Source: Paracoccaceae bacterium (GTDB lineage Bacteria > Pseudomonadota > Alphaproteobacteria > Rhodobacterales > Rhodobacteraceae). Taken from it: a DNA stretch of 64,000 bases. Shown here one piece after another: positions 8,002-17,407 of this stretch (position 1 is its first letter; each line of letters begins with the position of its first letter). The stretch lies in NCBI GenBank assembly GCA_023383015.1, contig JAHDXW010000018.1:1-64000 (forward strand), given 5' to 3'. Under the pieces are notes generated by a model, which ran no database searches, was not told where the DNA came from, and was given only the letters and a program-made list of their open reading frames with translations. The translations under genes were made by a program, and so were the position numbers.

Positions 8002-10783
8002 CGCCAACGCTGCCGCGGCCGGCGACGACGCGCCGCTGCTGGCACCCGCGGCAATCCTCGACCCCGCCGCCCTGCGGGAGGCGCTGGCCGAGGCGACGGC
8101 AGGGGCGGCGGACGAACGCGCCGTCCGCGCCGCCGCGGTGCGGGTGCTCGCCGCCGCCCGCGCCGCCGGCGGCGCCCGGCTCGAAACGGCCTTCCGCGCC
8201 GCCCCCCGCGCGGCGCGCGGCCTGATCCACGGCCAGGCCGTCCTCACCGACGGGCTGGTGACCGGGGCCCTGTGGGTGGCCGCCGGGCGGCTGCACCCCC
8301 GTCCCAACCCGACCGAGGGCGAGCGGATCGCGCTGCTGGCGGTCGGCGGCTACGGCCGTGCCGAGATGGCGCCGTTCTCGGATGTCGACCTGTTGTTCCT
8401 GTCGCCGTGGAAGATCGCGCCCTGGGCCGAGAGCGTCATCGAATCGATGCTCTACATCCTGTGGGACCTGAAGCTGAAGGTCGGCCACGCCAGCCGCACC
8501 GTGAAGGACTGCCTGCGGCTGGCGCGCGAGGACATCACCATCCGCACCGCGCTGGTCGAGTGCCGCTTCCTTGCCGGCAACGAGCCGCTGGCCGCGGAGC
8601 TGCGCGAGCGGCTGTGGACCGAGCTCTTCCGCTCCACCGGCCCGGAGTTCATCGAGGCCAAGCTGGCCGAGCGGGCCGAACGCCACCGCCGCCAGGGCGG
8701 GCAGCGCTACATGCTCGAGCCCAACGTCAAGGAGGGCAAGGGCGGGCTGCGCGACCTGCAGACGCTCTACTGGATCGCCAAGTACCTGCACCGGGTCGAC
8801 CGCGTGTCCGACCTTGTCGGGCTGGGGGTGTTCACCGCCGAGGAGCATGCGCAGTTCCGCGAGGCCGAGACCTTCCTCTGGGCGGTGCGCTGCCATCTGC
8901 ACCTGATCGCCCGCCGGGCGATGGACCAGCTGACCTTCGACCTGCAGGTCGAGGTGGCGGCGCGGATGGGCTATGACGATGCCGGCGGACGTCGGGCGGT
9001 CGAGCACTTCATGCAGGACTACTTCCGCCACGCCACGCGGGTGGGCGAGCTGACGCGGATCTTCCTCACCGCGCTCGAGGCGCGCCACGTCAAGGGCGCG
9101 CCGGGGCTCTTCCGCGCGCTCGCCCGGCCGCGGCGGGTGAAGCCCGGCTACCGGGTGGTGCACAACCGACTCGGCGTCGCCGATCCCGACCGCTTCCTCG
9201 CCGACAAGCTCAACCTCCTGCGCATCTTCGAGGAGGGGCTGCGCACCGGCCTGCTGCTCCACCCCGACGCGATGCGCCGCATCGCCGCCAGCCTGCACCG
9301 CATCGACGCCGAGATGCGCGCCGACCCCGAGGCCAACCGCATCTTCCTCGATCTGCTGCTGAAACACGGCAACCCGGAGCGGGCGCTGCGCCGGATGAAC
9401 GAGCTTGGCGTGCTGGCCGCCTTCATCCCCGAGTTCGAGCCGATCGTGGCGATGATGCAGTTCAACGTCTACCACCACTACACGGTGGACGAGCACACCA
9501 TCCAGTGCATCAGCGTGCTGGCCCAGATCGAGCGGGGCGAGCTGGTCGAGGAACTGCCGATCGCCTCGCGCATCCTTGCCGACGGGGTCAACCGGCGGGT
9601 GCTCTACGCGGCGCTGCTGCTGCACGACATCGGCAAGGGCCGGCCCGAGGACCACTCCGTCCTCGGCGCCCAGATCGCCCGGCGGGTGGCGCCGCGGCTC
9701 GGGCTGGGCCCCGAGGAGGCCGAGACCGCCGAATGGCTGGTCCGCCACCACCTGCTGATGTCCGACACCGCCCAGAAGCGCGACATCGCCGACCCGCGCA
9801 CGGTGCGCGACTTCGCCCGTGCCGTGAAGACGCGCAAGCGGCTTGACCTGCTGACCGTTCTCACCGTCTGCGACATCCGCGGCGTCGGACCGGGCACTTG
9901 GAACAACTGGAAGGCGATGCTGCTGCGCCGGCTCTATGCCGACACCGCCGATGCGCTCGAGGGCGGGCTCGAGGCGGTCAACCGCGACCGGCGCACCGGC
10001 GAGGCCAAGCGGGCCTTCCGCGAGGCCGCCGCGGGCGCCCTGCCGGGGTGGGAGGCGCGCGACGTCCGCGCCGAACTCGACCGCCACTACGACCCCTACT
10101 GGCAGGGACTGCCGACCGAGACGCAGCTCGTCTTCGCCGGGCTGCTGCGCGGGCTCGCGGCCGACGAGATGAGGATGGACCTGCACCCCGAGCCCGCCCG
10201 CGATGCCACCCGTGCCTGCTTCGTGCTGGCCGACCATCCGGGCATCTTCTCGCGGCTCGCCGGTGCGCTGGCGCTTGTCGGGGCCAACGTCGTGGACGCG
10301 CGCACCTACACCTCCAAGGACGGCTGCGCCACCGCCGTATTCTGGGTCCAGGATGCCGAGGGCGCGCCCTACGAGGAGGGCCGGCTGCCGCGGCTGAAGC
10401 AGATGATCGAGCGCACCTTCCGCGGCGAGGTGGTGGCACGCGAGGCGCTGAAGGACCGCGACCGGCTGAAGAAGCGCGAGCGCGAGTTCCGCTTTCCCAC
10501 CGCCATCACCTTCGACAACGAGGGCTCCGACATCTACACCATCATCGAGGTCGACACCCGCGACCGTCCGGGGCTGCTCTACGACCTCACCCGCACGCTC
10601 GCGGCGGGCAACATCCAGATCTCCTCGGCGATCATCGCCACCTTCGGCGCGCAGGCGGTCGACACCTTCTACGTCAAGGACATGTTCGGGCTGAAGCTGT
10701 GGCGGCGCGACAAGCAGGAGGCGCTGGAGCGCAAGCTGCGCGCAGCCATCGCCGAAGGGGCCGAGCGGGCGCGCGCCACATGA
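7961..10783 (+). CDS. glnD: PII uridylyltransferase/uridylyl-removing enzyme
   Basis: This encodes 940 aa, the usual length. It adds UMP to PII proteins under nitrogen limitation and removes it when glutamine is plentiful. Domains in order are: nucleotidyltransferase with GGYGRAEMAPFSDVDLLFL (about residue 128), HD domain with LLHDIGKGRPEDHS, and two ACT domains (LADHPGIFSRLAGALALVGANVV and VDTRDRPGLLYDLTRTLAAGNIQ). The first usable start is TTG at 7961, directly after an in-frame stop, overlapping the upstream gene by 41 bases; a later GTG is possible. murJ follows with an ATGA overlap. Confidence 0.96.
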   Translation: MTPLPAVSSAPASDANAAAAGDDAPLLAPAAILDPAALREALAEATAGAADERAVRAAAVRVLAAARAAGGARLETAFRAAPRAARGLIHGQAVLTDGLVTGALWVAAGRLHPRPNPTEGERIALLAVGGYGRAEMAPFSDVDLLFLSPWKIAPWAESVIESMLYILWDLKLKVGHASRTVKDCLRLAREDITIRTALVECRFLAGNEPLAAELRERLWTELFRSTGPEFIEAKLAERAERHRRQGGQRYMLEPNVKEGKGGLRDLQTLYWIAKYLHRVDRVSDLVGLGVFTAEEHAQFREAETFLWAVRCHLHLIARRAMDQLTFDLQVEVAARMGYDDAGGRRAVEHFMQDYFRHATRVGELTRIFLTALEARHVKGAPGLFRALARPRRVKPGYRVVHNRLGVADPDRFLADKLNLLRIFEEGLRTGLLLHPDAMRRIAASLHRIDAEMRADPEANRIFLDLLLKHGNPERALRRMNELGVLAAFIPEFEPIVAMMQFNVYHHYTVDEHTIQCISVLAQIERGELVEELPIASRILADGVNRRVLYAALLLHDIGKGRPEDHSVLGAQIARRVAPRLGLGPEEAETAEWLVRHHLLMSDTAQKRDIADPRTVRDFARAVKTRKRLDLLTVLTVCDIRGVGPGTWNNWKAMLLRRLYADTADALEGGLEAVNRDRRTGEAKRAFREAAAGALPGWEARDVRAELDRHYDPYWQGLPTETQLVFAGLLRGLAADEMRMDLHPEPARDATRACFVLADHPGIFSRLAGALALVGANVVDARTYTSKDGCATAVFWVQDAEGAPYEEGRLPRLKQMIERTFRGEVVAREALKDRDRLKKREREFRFPTAITFDNEGSDIYTIIEVDTRDRPGLLYDLTRTLAAGNIQISSAIIATFGAQAVDTFYVKDMFGLKLWRRDKQEALERKLRAAIAEGAERARAT

Positions 10784-12363
10784 CGCCGATCCGCCTGGTC
10801 GCAGGCTTCCTGACCGTCGGCGTGTGGACCTTCGCCAGCCGCATCGCGGGGTTCCTGCGCGACATCCTGATCGCGAGCCTTCTGGGGGCGGGACCGGCGG
10901 CCGAAGCCTTCCTGGTCGCCTTCGCGCTGCCGAACCTGTTCCGGCGCTTCTTCGCTGAGGGCGCCTTCAACATGGCCTTCGTGCCGATGTTCGCCAAGAA
11001 GGTCGAAGCCGGCGAGGATGCCGCCGGCTTCGCCCGCGACGCCTTCGCCGGCCTGGCCGGAATCCTGCTGGTGCTGACGCTGGTGGCCCAGGCGGTGATG
11101 CCCTGGCTCGTCCTCGCGATGGCGAGCGGCTTTCGCGGCGATCCCCGCCTCGACCTCGCAGTCGTCTACGGCCGCATCGCCTTCCCCTACATCCTGTTCA
11201 TCTCGCTGGCGGCGCTGCTCTCGGGGGTGCTGAACAGCCTCGGGCGGTTCGCCGCGGCGGCGGCGGCGCCGGTGCTCCTGAACCTCATCCTCGTCGCGGC
11301 GATGGCAGCGGCGGCGGCGGCGGGCTGGCCGGTGGGCGACGCGCTCGCCTGGGCGGTGCCCGTGGCCGGGATCGCCCAGCTTGCGCTCGTCTGGGCGGCG
11401 GCGGCGCGTGCGGGCTTCCGCCCGCGCCTGGTGCTGCCGCGGCTCACGCCCGAGATGCGGCGGCTGGCGGTGATCGCCGCGCCGGCGGTGCTGGCGGGCG
11501 GGGTGGTGCAGGTCAACCTGCTGGTCGGCCGCCAGGTCGCCAGCTTCACCGACGGCGCCATAGCCTGGCTGGCCTATGCCGACCGCCTCTACCAGCTGCC
11601 GCTCGGCGTCGTGGGCATCGCCATCGGCGTCGTCCTCCTGCCCGATCTCGCCCGGCGGCTGCGCGCCGGCGACGAGGGCGGCGGCCGCTGGTCGTTCAGT
11701 CGCGCGACCGAGTTCGCGCTGGCGCTGACGCTGCCGGCGGCGGTGGCACTGGTCGTCATCGCGCTGCCGCTGGTGGCGGTGCTGTTCCAGCGCGGCGCCT
11801 TCGTCGCGGACGACAGCGCGCGCACGGCTCTGGCGCTGGCCATCTACGGCGCAGGCCTGCCCGCCTTCGTGCTGCAGAAGGTCCTCCAGCCGCTCTACTA
11901 TGCCCGCGAGGACACCCGCAGCCCGTTCCGCTTCGCCGTCTGGTCGATGGTCGTGAACGCGGCACTCGCCGTCGGGCTGATGCCCTGGGCCGGCTTCGCC
12001 GCCGCCGCCTGGGGCACCACCATCGCCGGCTGGGCGATGGCCGCCCAGCTCTGGCACGGGGCGCGCGCGATGGGGCCGGGAGCGCGGCCGGACGCGCGCC
12101 TGCTCGCCCGCCTGCCGCGCATCGCCGCCGCCGCGGCGGTGATGGGGGGGGTGCTCTGGCTCGCCGCGGCAGCCCTCGCCGTCCCTCTCGCCGCGCCGGG
12201 GCTGCGCTATCTCGCGCTCGCCGGGCTGATCGGCCTCGGGATCGTCGCCTACTTCGCCGCGGGCTTCGCCCTGGGCGCCTTCCGGGCCGACGACTTCCGC
12301 AACGCGCTGCGCCGGCGCCGGCCCCCCCCGCCGCAGGGACAAGGGCCAGACGGGCAACCATAG
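10780..12363 (+). CDS. murJ: lipid II flippase MurJ
   Basis: This encodes 527 aa of mostly hydrophobic sequence with about 14 membrane helices. The opening TVGVWTFASRIAGFLRDILIASLLGAGPAAEAFLVAFALPNLFRRFFAEGAF is diagnostic of MurJ/MviN. It flips lipid-linked peptidoglycan precursors across the inner membrane. The ATG is coupled to glnD through ATGA at 10780-10783, an arrangement common in Rhodobacterales. The C-terminal tail is Arg/Pro-rich. A small convergent gene starts 62 bases after the stop. Confidence 0.96.
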   Translation: MTPIRLVAGFLTVGVWTFASRIAGFLRDILIASLLGAGPAAEAFLVAFALPNLFRRFFAEGAFNMAFVPMFAKKVEAGEDAAGFARDAFAGLAGILLVLTLVAQAVMPWLVLAMASGFRGDPRLDLAVVYGRIAFPYILFISLAALLSGVLNSLGRFAAAAAAPVLLNLILVAAMAAAAAAGWPVGDALAWAVPVAGIAQLALVWAAAARAGFRPRLVLPRLTPEMRRLAVIAAPAVLAGGVVQVNLLVGRQVASFTDGAIAWLAYADRLYQLPLGVVGIAIGVVLLPDLARRLRAGDEGGGRWSFSRATEFALALTLPAAVALVVIALPLVAVLFQRGAFVADDSARTALALAIYGAGLPAFVLQKVLQPLYYAREDTRSPFRFAVWSMVVNAALAVGLMPWAGFAAAAWGTTIAGWAMAAQLWHGARAMGPGARPDARLLARLPRIAAAAAVMGGVLWLAAAALAVPLAAPGLRYLALAGLIGLGIVAYFAAGFALGAFRADDFRNALRRRRPPPPQGQGPDGQP

Positions 12364-12425
12364 GGAACGGCCATGCGCCGCCCCGGACCCCGCCGTCCGG
12401 CGCCTGTCGCGGCGCCCGCATCGCG

Positions 12426-12653
12426 TCAGGTCAGGGCCGCCTCGGTGAAGATCATCCCCGTCCGCGGGTCGTATCGCAGCTTGCCCGGAAGCTGCGTCAT
12501 CGCGGCGAGCATGCCGATCTCGCCGGCGCTCAACCCCTGGATCGGGACCACCCGCTGCCCTCCGGGCAGCGGCGGCACGAACTCCATCTCGGCCATGCCG
12601 GTTCGTTGACCGGGGCTCCAGGCAAGGCGAAGGCTGTTCACGACGATGGTCAT
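12426..12653 (-). CDS. small hypothetical protein
   Basis: This encodes 75 aa from the ATG at 12651-12653 (MTIVVNSLRLAWSPGQRTGMAEMEFVPPLPGGQRVVPIQGLSAG...). No known domain, signal peptide or membrane helix is visible. The sequence is balanced and not the Arg/Pro-rich kind seen in shadow frames, which supports a real gene. It could be a small soluble or structural protein; no function can be given. It lies between convergent murJ and the rhomboid-like gene. The 112 bases upstream contain two copies of GACAGGCCGYGTCGC, the second of which forms a GCGACA/TGTCGC hairpin at 12720-12736. Confidence 0.6.
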   Translation of the reverse strand: MTIVVNSLRLAWSPGQRTGMAEMEFVPPLPGGQRVVPIQGLSAGEIGMLAAMTQLPGKLRYDPRTGMIFTEAALT

Positions 12654-12765
12654 GCCGCACACTCCCGGTAACGCATCCGGCCATCCGGCCCCGCGGGACA
12701 GGCCGCGTCGCGGACGCTGGCGACAGGCCGTGTCGCTTTCGCGCCACGCCCGGCAACGTCGGCCC

Positions 12766-13455
12766 TCAGCGCGCCCGCACCCGGCCAACGATCCGCTGCC
12801 AGCCGCCGGGGCTGACGACGAAGGACAGCGCGAACCCGGTGGCAAAGCCCGCCAGCTCGGCCACCCAGCCCATGTCGCGGCCACCCGTCAGGGCCGTCAC
12901 CACAAGCTGCAGCACCGCCAGCACCCCGATCAGCCGGAACGCCCCCAGCCGGCCGCTGCCCGCCGCGCCCGCGCGCATCCACAGGAGCCAGGTGAAGGCG
13001 CCGATCAGCCCGTAGACGGCCGGAAAGCCGCCGTAGACCGGCGCGGGATCGTCAAGGATCAGCCAGAAGGCGACCGCACCGCCCGCCGCCGACAGGAAGA
13101 AGACCGCCGCCACCGCCCAGGGCGCGAACACCTCGCCCACGACCTTGCCGAGGGCAAGCAGGAAGACGAGCACGAACAGCATGTGGGTGAAGCCCTGGTG
13201 GACGAAGGGATGGGCCACCAGCCGCACGACATGGACGGCCGGCCAGCGCCCGGTCTCGGCCATCCAGTCGAAGAGCTCGGGCAGGAAGGCCAGGGCCCGG
13301 ATCGCCTCCAGGCGCCAGCCGATCGCCTGCGGCCCGCCGACCAGCCCCTCCGCCCCGGCCCACAAGGCAAGCTCCACCCCCAGCAGCGGCAGCGCGATGA
13401 GCCACACCACCGCCGGCAGCGGGTTGAGGGGTGGGGCGTTCCGATCCGGCTGCAT
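12766..13455 (-). CDS. rhomboid-family membrane protein lacking catalytic Ser and His
   Basis: This encodes 229 aa with about six membrane helices. The rhomboid layout is recognisable: the HPFVHQGFTHMLF helix (residues 82-94), the YGGFPAVYGLIGA loop-helix (141-153) and the GWVAELAGFATGFAL last helix. In active rhomboids the second of these reads G-x-S-G and carries the nucleophile; here Phe144 takes the Ser position. The partner His of the last helix is replaced by Glu200. It is therefore probably not a protease but a rhomboid-like binding protein. The ATG at 13453-13455 is chosen because upstream in-frame Met codons run into the divergent trpS promoter region. Confidence 0.82.
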   Translation of the reverse strand: MQPDRNAPPLNPLPAVVWLIALPLLGVELALWAGAEGLVGGPQAIGWRLEAIRALAFLPELFDWMAETGRWPAVHVVRLVAHPFVHQGFTHMLFVLVFLLALGKVVGEVFAPWAVAAVFFLSAAGGAVAFWLILDDPAPVYGGFPAVYGLIGAFTWLLWMRAGAAGSGRLGAFRLIGVLAVLQLVVTALTGGRDMGWVAELAGFATGFALSFVVSPGGWQRIVGRVRAR

Positions 13456-13532
13456 CGCGCTGTCCCCGCGGTTGACGCGTCCGGGGGCGAGCGATAAGCC
13501 CTCGCGGCGGCGATTTCCAGACGGGGCCGGAC

Positions 13533-14585
13533 ATGGACGATCGGGCACAGGCGAAGGACACGGCCGGCCGCTTCCGGACGCGCGTGTTCTCGGGCATCCA
13601 GCCGTCGGGCGGGCTGACGCTCGGCAACTACCTCGGCGCGCTCCGCCGCTTCGTGCAGAAGCAGGACGAGGGGATCGAGACGGTCTACTGCCTCGTCGAC
13701 CTGCACGCCATCACCGTCTGGCAGGATCCAGCGCGGCTGCGCGCCAACACCCGCGAGGCCGCCGCCGCCTTTCTTGCCGCCGGCATCGACCCCGGCCGGT
13801 CGATCCTGTTCAACCAGAGCCAGGTGTCGGCCCACGCCGAGCTCGGATGGGTCTTCAATTGCGTCGCGCGCATGGGCTGGCTGGGGCGGATGACCCAGTT
13901 CAAGGAGAAGGCGGGCAAGGACCGCGAGGCCGCCTCGGTGGGCCTGTTCGCCTATCCCAGCCTGATGGCTGCCGACATCCTCGCCTACCATGCCACCCAT
14001 GTGCCGGTCGGCGAGGACCAGAAGCAGCACCTCGAGCTGACCCGCGACATCGCGATCAAGTTCAACCACGACTTCGGGGTCGACTTCTTCCCGGTGGTCG
14101 AGCCGGTGATCGAGGGCGCGGCGACGCGCGTGATGTCGCTGCGCGACGGCACCCGGAAGATGTCGAAGTCCGACCCCTCGGACATGAGCCGCATCAACCT
14201 CGCCGACGACGCCGAGGCCATCGCCCAGAAGATCCGCAAGGCCAGGACCGACCCCGAGCCCCTGCCCGACAGCCTCGCCGCGCTCGACGGCCGGCCCGAG
14301 GCGCGCAACCTCGTCAACATCTACGCCGCCCTCGCCGACACCACCCCCGAGGCGGTGCTGGCCGAGTTCGCCGGTCAGGGCTTCGGCTCGTTCAAGCCGC
14401 GGCTGGCCGACCTTGCCGTGTCGGTCCTCGCCCCGATCGGCGTCCGCATGACCGAATACCTGCGCGACCCCGCCGAGATCGACCGCCTGCTCGGCGCCGG
14501 CGCCGACCGCGCCGAGGCCATCGCCCGCCCGATCCTCGCGCAGACCTTCGACATCCTCGGCATGGTCCGCTCCCGCCGGGGATAG
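13533..14585 (+). CDS. trpS: tryptophan--tRNA ligase
   Basis: This encodes 350 aa. It charges tRNA-Trp with tryptophan using ATP. The class I signature appears as [21 protein letters not shown] (TLGN replaces HIGH) and KMSKS occurs in [12 protein letters not shown] near residue 210. The substrate-pocket motif [18 protein letters not shown] is present. It follows murJ at a short distance, as in Rhodobacterales genomes, with the rhomboid-like gene inserted in the opposite direction. The next gene starts at a GTG 2 bases after the TAG, so the two are probably co-transcribed. Confidence 0.97.
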   Translation: MDDRAQAKDTAGRFRTRVFSGIQPSGGLTLGNYLGALRRFVQKQDEGIETVYCLVDLHAITVWQDPARLRANTREAAAAFLAAGIDPGRSILFNQSQVSAHAELGWVFNCVARMGWLGRMTQFKEKAGKDREAASVGLFAYPSLMAADILAYHATHVPVGEDQKQHLELTRDIAIKFNHDFGVDFFPVVEPVIEGAATRVMSLRDGTRKMSKSDPSDMSRINLADDAEAIAQKIRKARTDPEPLPDSLAALDGRPEARNLVNIYAALADTTPEAVLAEFAGQGFGSFKPRLADLAVSVLAPIGVRMTEYLRDPAEIDRLLGAGADRAEAIARPILAQTFDILGMVRSRRG

Positions 14586-14586
14586 G

Positions 14587-15651
14587 GTGGCGCGCCTCGC
14601 CCGGCTCCTGGCCCTGTTGCTGGCGCTCGCCGCCGCCGCGCTCACGGCGTCCGGGATCCTGCAGCTGGCGACGGCGCCGGCAGGGGCCGCAGTCGTCGGG
14701 CGCAGCGCCGCGGGCATCCGGGCCGTGGTGGAGGCGGCACTCGCCGGGGCCGCGACGCCGGCCGCCGTGGCCGGCCGGCTCGAGGCGCTGCTTGCCGCAG
14801 AGCCGCGCGACTGGCTCGCCATCGCGGCGGTGGAGGAGGTGGCGGCCGACCGCGGCCTTGTCCTGCCGCCGGTGCTGGCCGCCCGGCGGGCGGCGCTGCA
14901 CGCGGCCGACCACGGCCTGGCCGCCCGCGCCGCGGCCTGTGCCGCCTGCATCTGGGACCCGCGGGCCTGCGACCTGACGACCCTTCTGGCCTGCCGCCTG
15001 CCGGTGGACCTCACCCCGGTGGGCGACCTCGCCGGGCTCATGCGCGAGGGCACGCGCCACGCGCTGGGCGAGGAGGTGGACGAGGTCGAGCTCGTCCTCT
15101 CCGGGGTCGGGCTGGTGGCGGTGGCGCTGGCACCGCTGACCGGCGGCAGCAGCGCGGCGATCAAGGCCGGGGCCGGGCTGGCCCGGCTGGCCTGGAAGGG
15201 CGGGCGGCTTGCCCCCGGCCTTGCGGCGGTGCTTGTCCGCGCCGCCCGCGAGGGGCTGGACTGGGCTGGGCTCGCCGCCGTGCGGTCGGCCGACGACCTT
15301 GCCGCCCTCGCCAGGCCGGCAGCCCTTGCCCCGGCGCTGGCGATCGCCGCCGACCTCGGGCGGCTGCAGGCCGCGCTGGGGCTGCGCCGGACGCTGCACC
15401 TCATGCCGCATGCGGCCGACGCGGCCGAGCTGGGCCGGCTGACCCGGGCCGCCGACGCGCTCGGCCCGCGCACCACCGGCGCGCTCGAGATCCTCGGCAA
15501 GGGCCGGCTCATGCGCGCCACGCTGCGGCTGGCCGACGAGGTCTGGGCGGCGGTGGCCGGGGCGCTTTGGCTTGCCGCGGCGGCCGCCTCGGCAGCCGGC
15601 CAGGCCCTCGGCGCGGCCCTCCTGCGGGCGCTCGGCCGGGCGCTCCGCTGA
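14587..15651 (+). CDS. hypothetical protein with N-terminal membrane anchor
   Basis: This encodes 354 aa from a GTG at 14587 immediately after trpS. Residues 1-35 form a signal-like or anchor helix (ARLARLLALLLALAAAALTASGILQLA). A Cys-containing segment (AAACAACIWDPRACDLTTLLACRLP) precedes a hydrophobic stretch near residues 165-205, and a last helix lies near residue 320. The Ala/Leu/Arg-rich composition suggests a helical membrane-associated protein exposed to the periplasm. No family is recognised. Base use matches its neighbours. It converges with the phosphopantetheinyl transferase gene; the 73 bases between are low-complexity CGCCCGCCCG repeats. Confidence 0.7.
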   Translation: MARLARLLALLLALAAAALTASGILQLATAPAGAAVVGRSAAGIRAVVEAALAGAATPAAVAGRLEALLAAEPRDWLAIAAVEEVAADRGLVLPPVLAARRAALHAADHGLAARAAACAACIWDPRACDLTTLLACRLPVDLTPVGDLAGLMREGTRHALGEEVDEVELVLSGVGLVAVALAPLTGGSSAAIKAGAGLARLAWKGGRLAPGLAAVLVRAAREGLDWAGLAAVRSADDLAALARPAALAPALAIAADLGRLQAALGLRRTLHLMPHAADAAELGRLTRAADALGPRTTGALEILGKGRLMRATLRLADEVWAAVAGALWLAAAAASAAGQALGAALLRALGRALR

Positions 15652-15724
15652 GCCCGCCCCCGCCCGCCCGCGCCCGCCCGCGCAGCCGCGCCGCGCCGGA
15701 GGGCCCGCGCGCCGCCGCCGGTGC

Positions 15725-16423
15725 TCAGCCGGGCCAGCCCAGCCGCCAGTGCAGCGTGCATCCCGCCGGCACGGCGGCCGCCGCCAGCCCCTCGGGCAGG
15801 GCGCGCTCGGCGAAGGCCCAGGCAGCGGGGTCGGCCGGCCAGCTTCCCCCCGGACGCAGCCCGACGGGGTCAAGCCGCATCCCGAAGCTTGCCGGATCGA
15901 TGCGCAGCGCATCTCCCGTGGCCTTCATCAGCGCCTCCTTGAGCGTCCAGTATCGCAGGAAGCGGTGGCCGCGGCCGGCCGCCGGGCAGGCGGCAAGGTC
16001 GGCCTGCTCGGCCGCCGTCAGCACTGCGGCGCCCAGATCCTCGGGCCGGTGCGCGCCCGGGGTCTCGACGTCAACGCCGATCAGGTTGCCGATGCCGTCG
16101 CCGGGGCCTTCGCCCACCGCCGCGGCGACCAGCCCGGCGGCATGCGACAGGTTGAAGGCGGGCCCACCCCCGGCCACCACCGGCTTGCCGCCCGGCCCCG
16201 CGGCCAGCCGCCAGCGCGCCGGCGCCATCCTTCCGCCCGCAACCGCCGACAGCGCCCGGCGCAGCAGCGCATGGGCCAGGATGTAGTCGCGCGCATCCCC
16301 GGCCCGGCGGAAGGCATCCGCGCGCGCCCGCTCGCCGGCATCGAGAACTCCCGCCGCCCGCACCACCTCGGCCGCCGGCACCGCGGCGGTGGCCAGCAGC
16401 CAGACCGTCACCGAGCCGGCCAC
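15725..16423 (-). CDS. 4'-phosphopantetheinyl transferase (Sfp type)
   Basis: This encodes 232 aa. The metal/CoA motif IGVDVETPG and the downstream FLRYWTLKEALMKATGDAL (W-x-x-K-E-A) mark the Sfp/Gsp superfamily. It transfers 4'-phosphopantetheine from CoA to a serine of carrier proteins. The length fits the two-domain pseudodimer class, not the short AcpS. It could serve the fatty-acid ACP or secondary carrier proteins such as the ACP-like gene 18 kb away at 34214. It lies 51 bases downstream of the DapA-family gene in the same direction. Confidence 0.9.
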   Translation of the reverse strand: MAGSVTVWLLATAAVPAAEVVRAAGVLDAGERARADAFRRAGDARDYILAHALLRRALSAVAGGRMAPARWRLAAGPGGKPVVAGGGPAFNLSHAAGLVAAAVGEGPGDGIGNLIGVDVETPGAHRPEDLGAAVLTAAEQADLAACPAAGRGHRFLRYWTLKEALMKATGDALRIDPASFGMRLDPVGLRPGGSWPADPAAWAFAERALPEGLAAAAVPAGCTLHWRLGWPG

Positions 16424-16474
16424 TGCGCCCCGCCCCGGCCGCAGCCGGCCCCGACGCCCGCGCCGCGCGCCACC

Positions 16475-17407
16475 CTAGCCCTGGCCCAGCGCCCGCAGCC
16501 GGCGCTCCTGGCGGGCGATCAGCCGGTCGACCTCGGCCGCGCCCGCGGCATCGAGCACCTGCCCCGGCCGGCGCTGGGCCGGCGAGGCGATGGCGCCGCG
16601 CCGCCACAGCGCATGCTTGCGCGCCGCCAGCCCGATGCCCGGCTGCTGCTCGTAGCGCACGAGCGGCAGATAGGCGTCGAAGAGATCCTGCGCCCGGTCC
16701 ATGTCGCCGGCCGCGGCGGCGGCCACGACGCCGACCATCATCTCGGGAAAGGCGAAGCCCGTCATCGCCCCGTCGGCGCCGCGCGCCATCTCCTCGGGCA
16801 GGAACAGCCCGCCGTTGCCGCACAGGATCGACACCCGCCGCTGGCCCGCGGCCTCGGCGGCCCGGATGGCGGTGATCTTGGCCAGCCCCGGCCAGTCCTC
16901 GTGCTTCAGCATCACCACCTGCGGCACCCCGGCGACGATCCGCCCGAAGGTGGCGGGGCTGATCTGCACCCCGCTCGCAAGGGGAAAGTCCTGCACGACC
17001 AGCGGCACCCCAGCGCCCGCGGTCTCGGCGACAAGCGCATAGTAGCCCAGGATCGACTCGTCGGTGCGCAGGCCGGCGGGCGGGGCCACCATCACCCCGG
17101 CGGCGCCAAGGTCCATCACCGCCCGTGTCAGCTCGCCGATCGCGGCCAGCCCCGGCGCCGAGACGCCCACGACCACGGGCCGCCCGCCGGCCCGGGCGAT
17201 CACCCGGGCGGCGACGGCGCGGCTTTCGGCCTGGGTCAGCTTCGGCGCCTCGCCCATCATCCCGAGGATCGTCAGCCCCTCGGCGCCGGCGCCGAGATAG
17301 AGGTCGGTGACGCGGTCGAGGCTGTCGAGGTCGAGCGCCCCGTCGCCGGCGAACGGCGTCACCGCGATGACATGCACCCCCCGCGTGGTGGCATCGATCA
17401 GCGGCAT
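16475..17407 (-). CDS. DapA/NAL-family lyase or aldolase
   Basis: This encodes 310 aa with the (beta/alpha)8 fold of the dihydrodipicolinate synthase/N-acetylneuraminate lyase family. Clear parts are GVHVIAVTPFAGDGALDLDSLDRV, LTILGMMGEAPKLTQAE (replacing the usual GTTGE) and the Schiff-base Lys in QVVMLKHEDWPG. The Y-N-x-P segment of DapA reads VVQDFP here. With an MMGEA loop, this argues against lysine biosynthesis and for a sugar-acid or hydroxy-oxo-acid aldolase. The substrate is unknown. It is divergent from the Ca/Na antiporter across about 200 bases. Confidence 0.85.
   Translation of the reverse strand: MPLIDATTRGVHVIAVTPFAGDGALDLDSLDRVTDLYLGAGAEGLTILGMMGEAPKLTQAESRAVAARVIARAGGRPVVVGVSAPGLAAIGELTRAVMDLGAAGVMVAPPAGLRTDESILGYYALVAETAGAGVPLVVQDFPLASGVQISPATFGRIVAGVPQVVMLKHEDWPGLAKITAIRAAEAAGQRRVSILCGNGGLFLPEEMARGADGAMTGFAFPEMMVGVVAAAAAGDMDRAQDLFDAYLPLVRYEQQPGIGLAARKHALWRRGAIASPAQRRPGQVLDAAGAAEVDRLIARQERRLRALGQG

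Noticed and set aside
7616-10237. An 873-codon open frame on the minus strand opposite glnD
   Set aside because: It is antisense to glnD, whose motifs are complete. The predicted product is Gln/Arg/Gly-rich without any domain.
12698-12740. Two GACAGGCCGYGTCGC copies, the second a hairpin followed by TTTCG, as a terminator
   Set aside because: On the plus strand no transcript is expected to end here, and on the minus strand the T-run is on the wrong side. It is left as a note under the adjacent small gene.
15652-15690. CGCCCGCCCG repeats considered as a CRISPR-like or regulatory repeat
   Set aside because: It is a short low-complexity run in a convergent gap without spacers or unit structure.
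13059-15761. A 900-codon minus-strand frame opposite trpS and the following gene
   Set aside because: Ser/Ala/Arg-rich shadow with no domain; trpS on the other strand has its full set of motifs.
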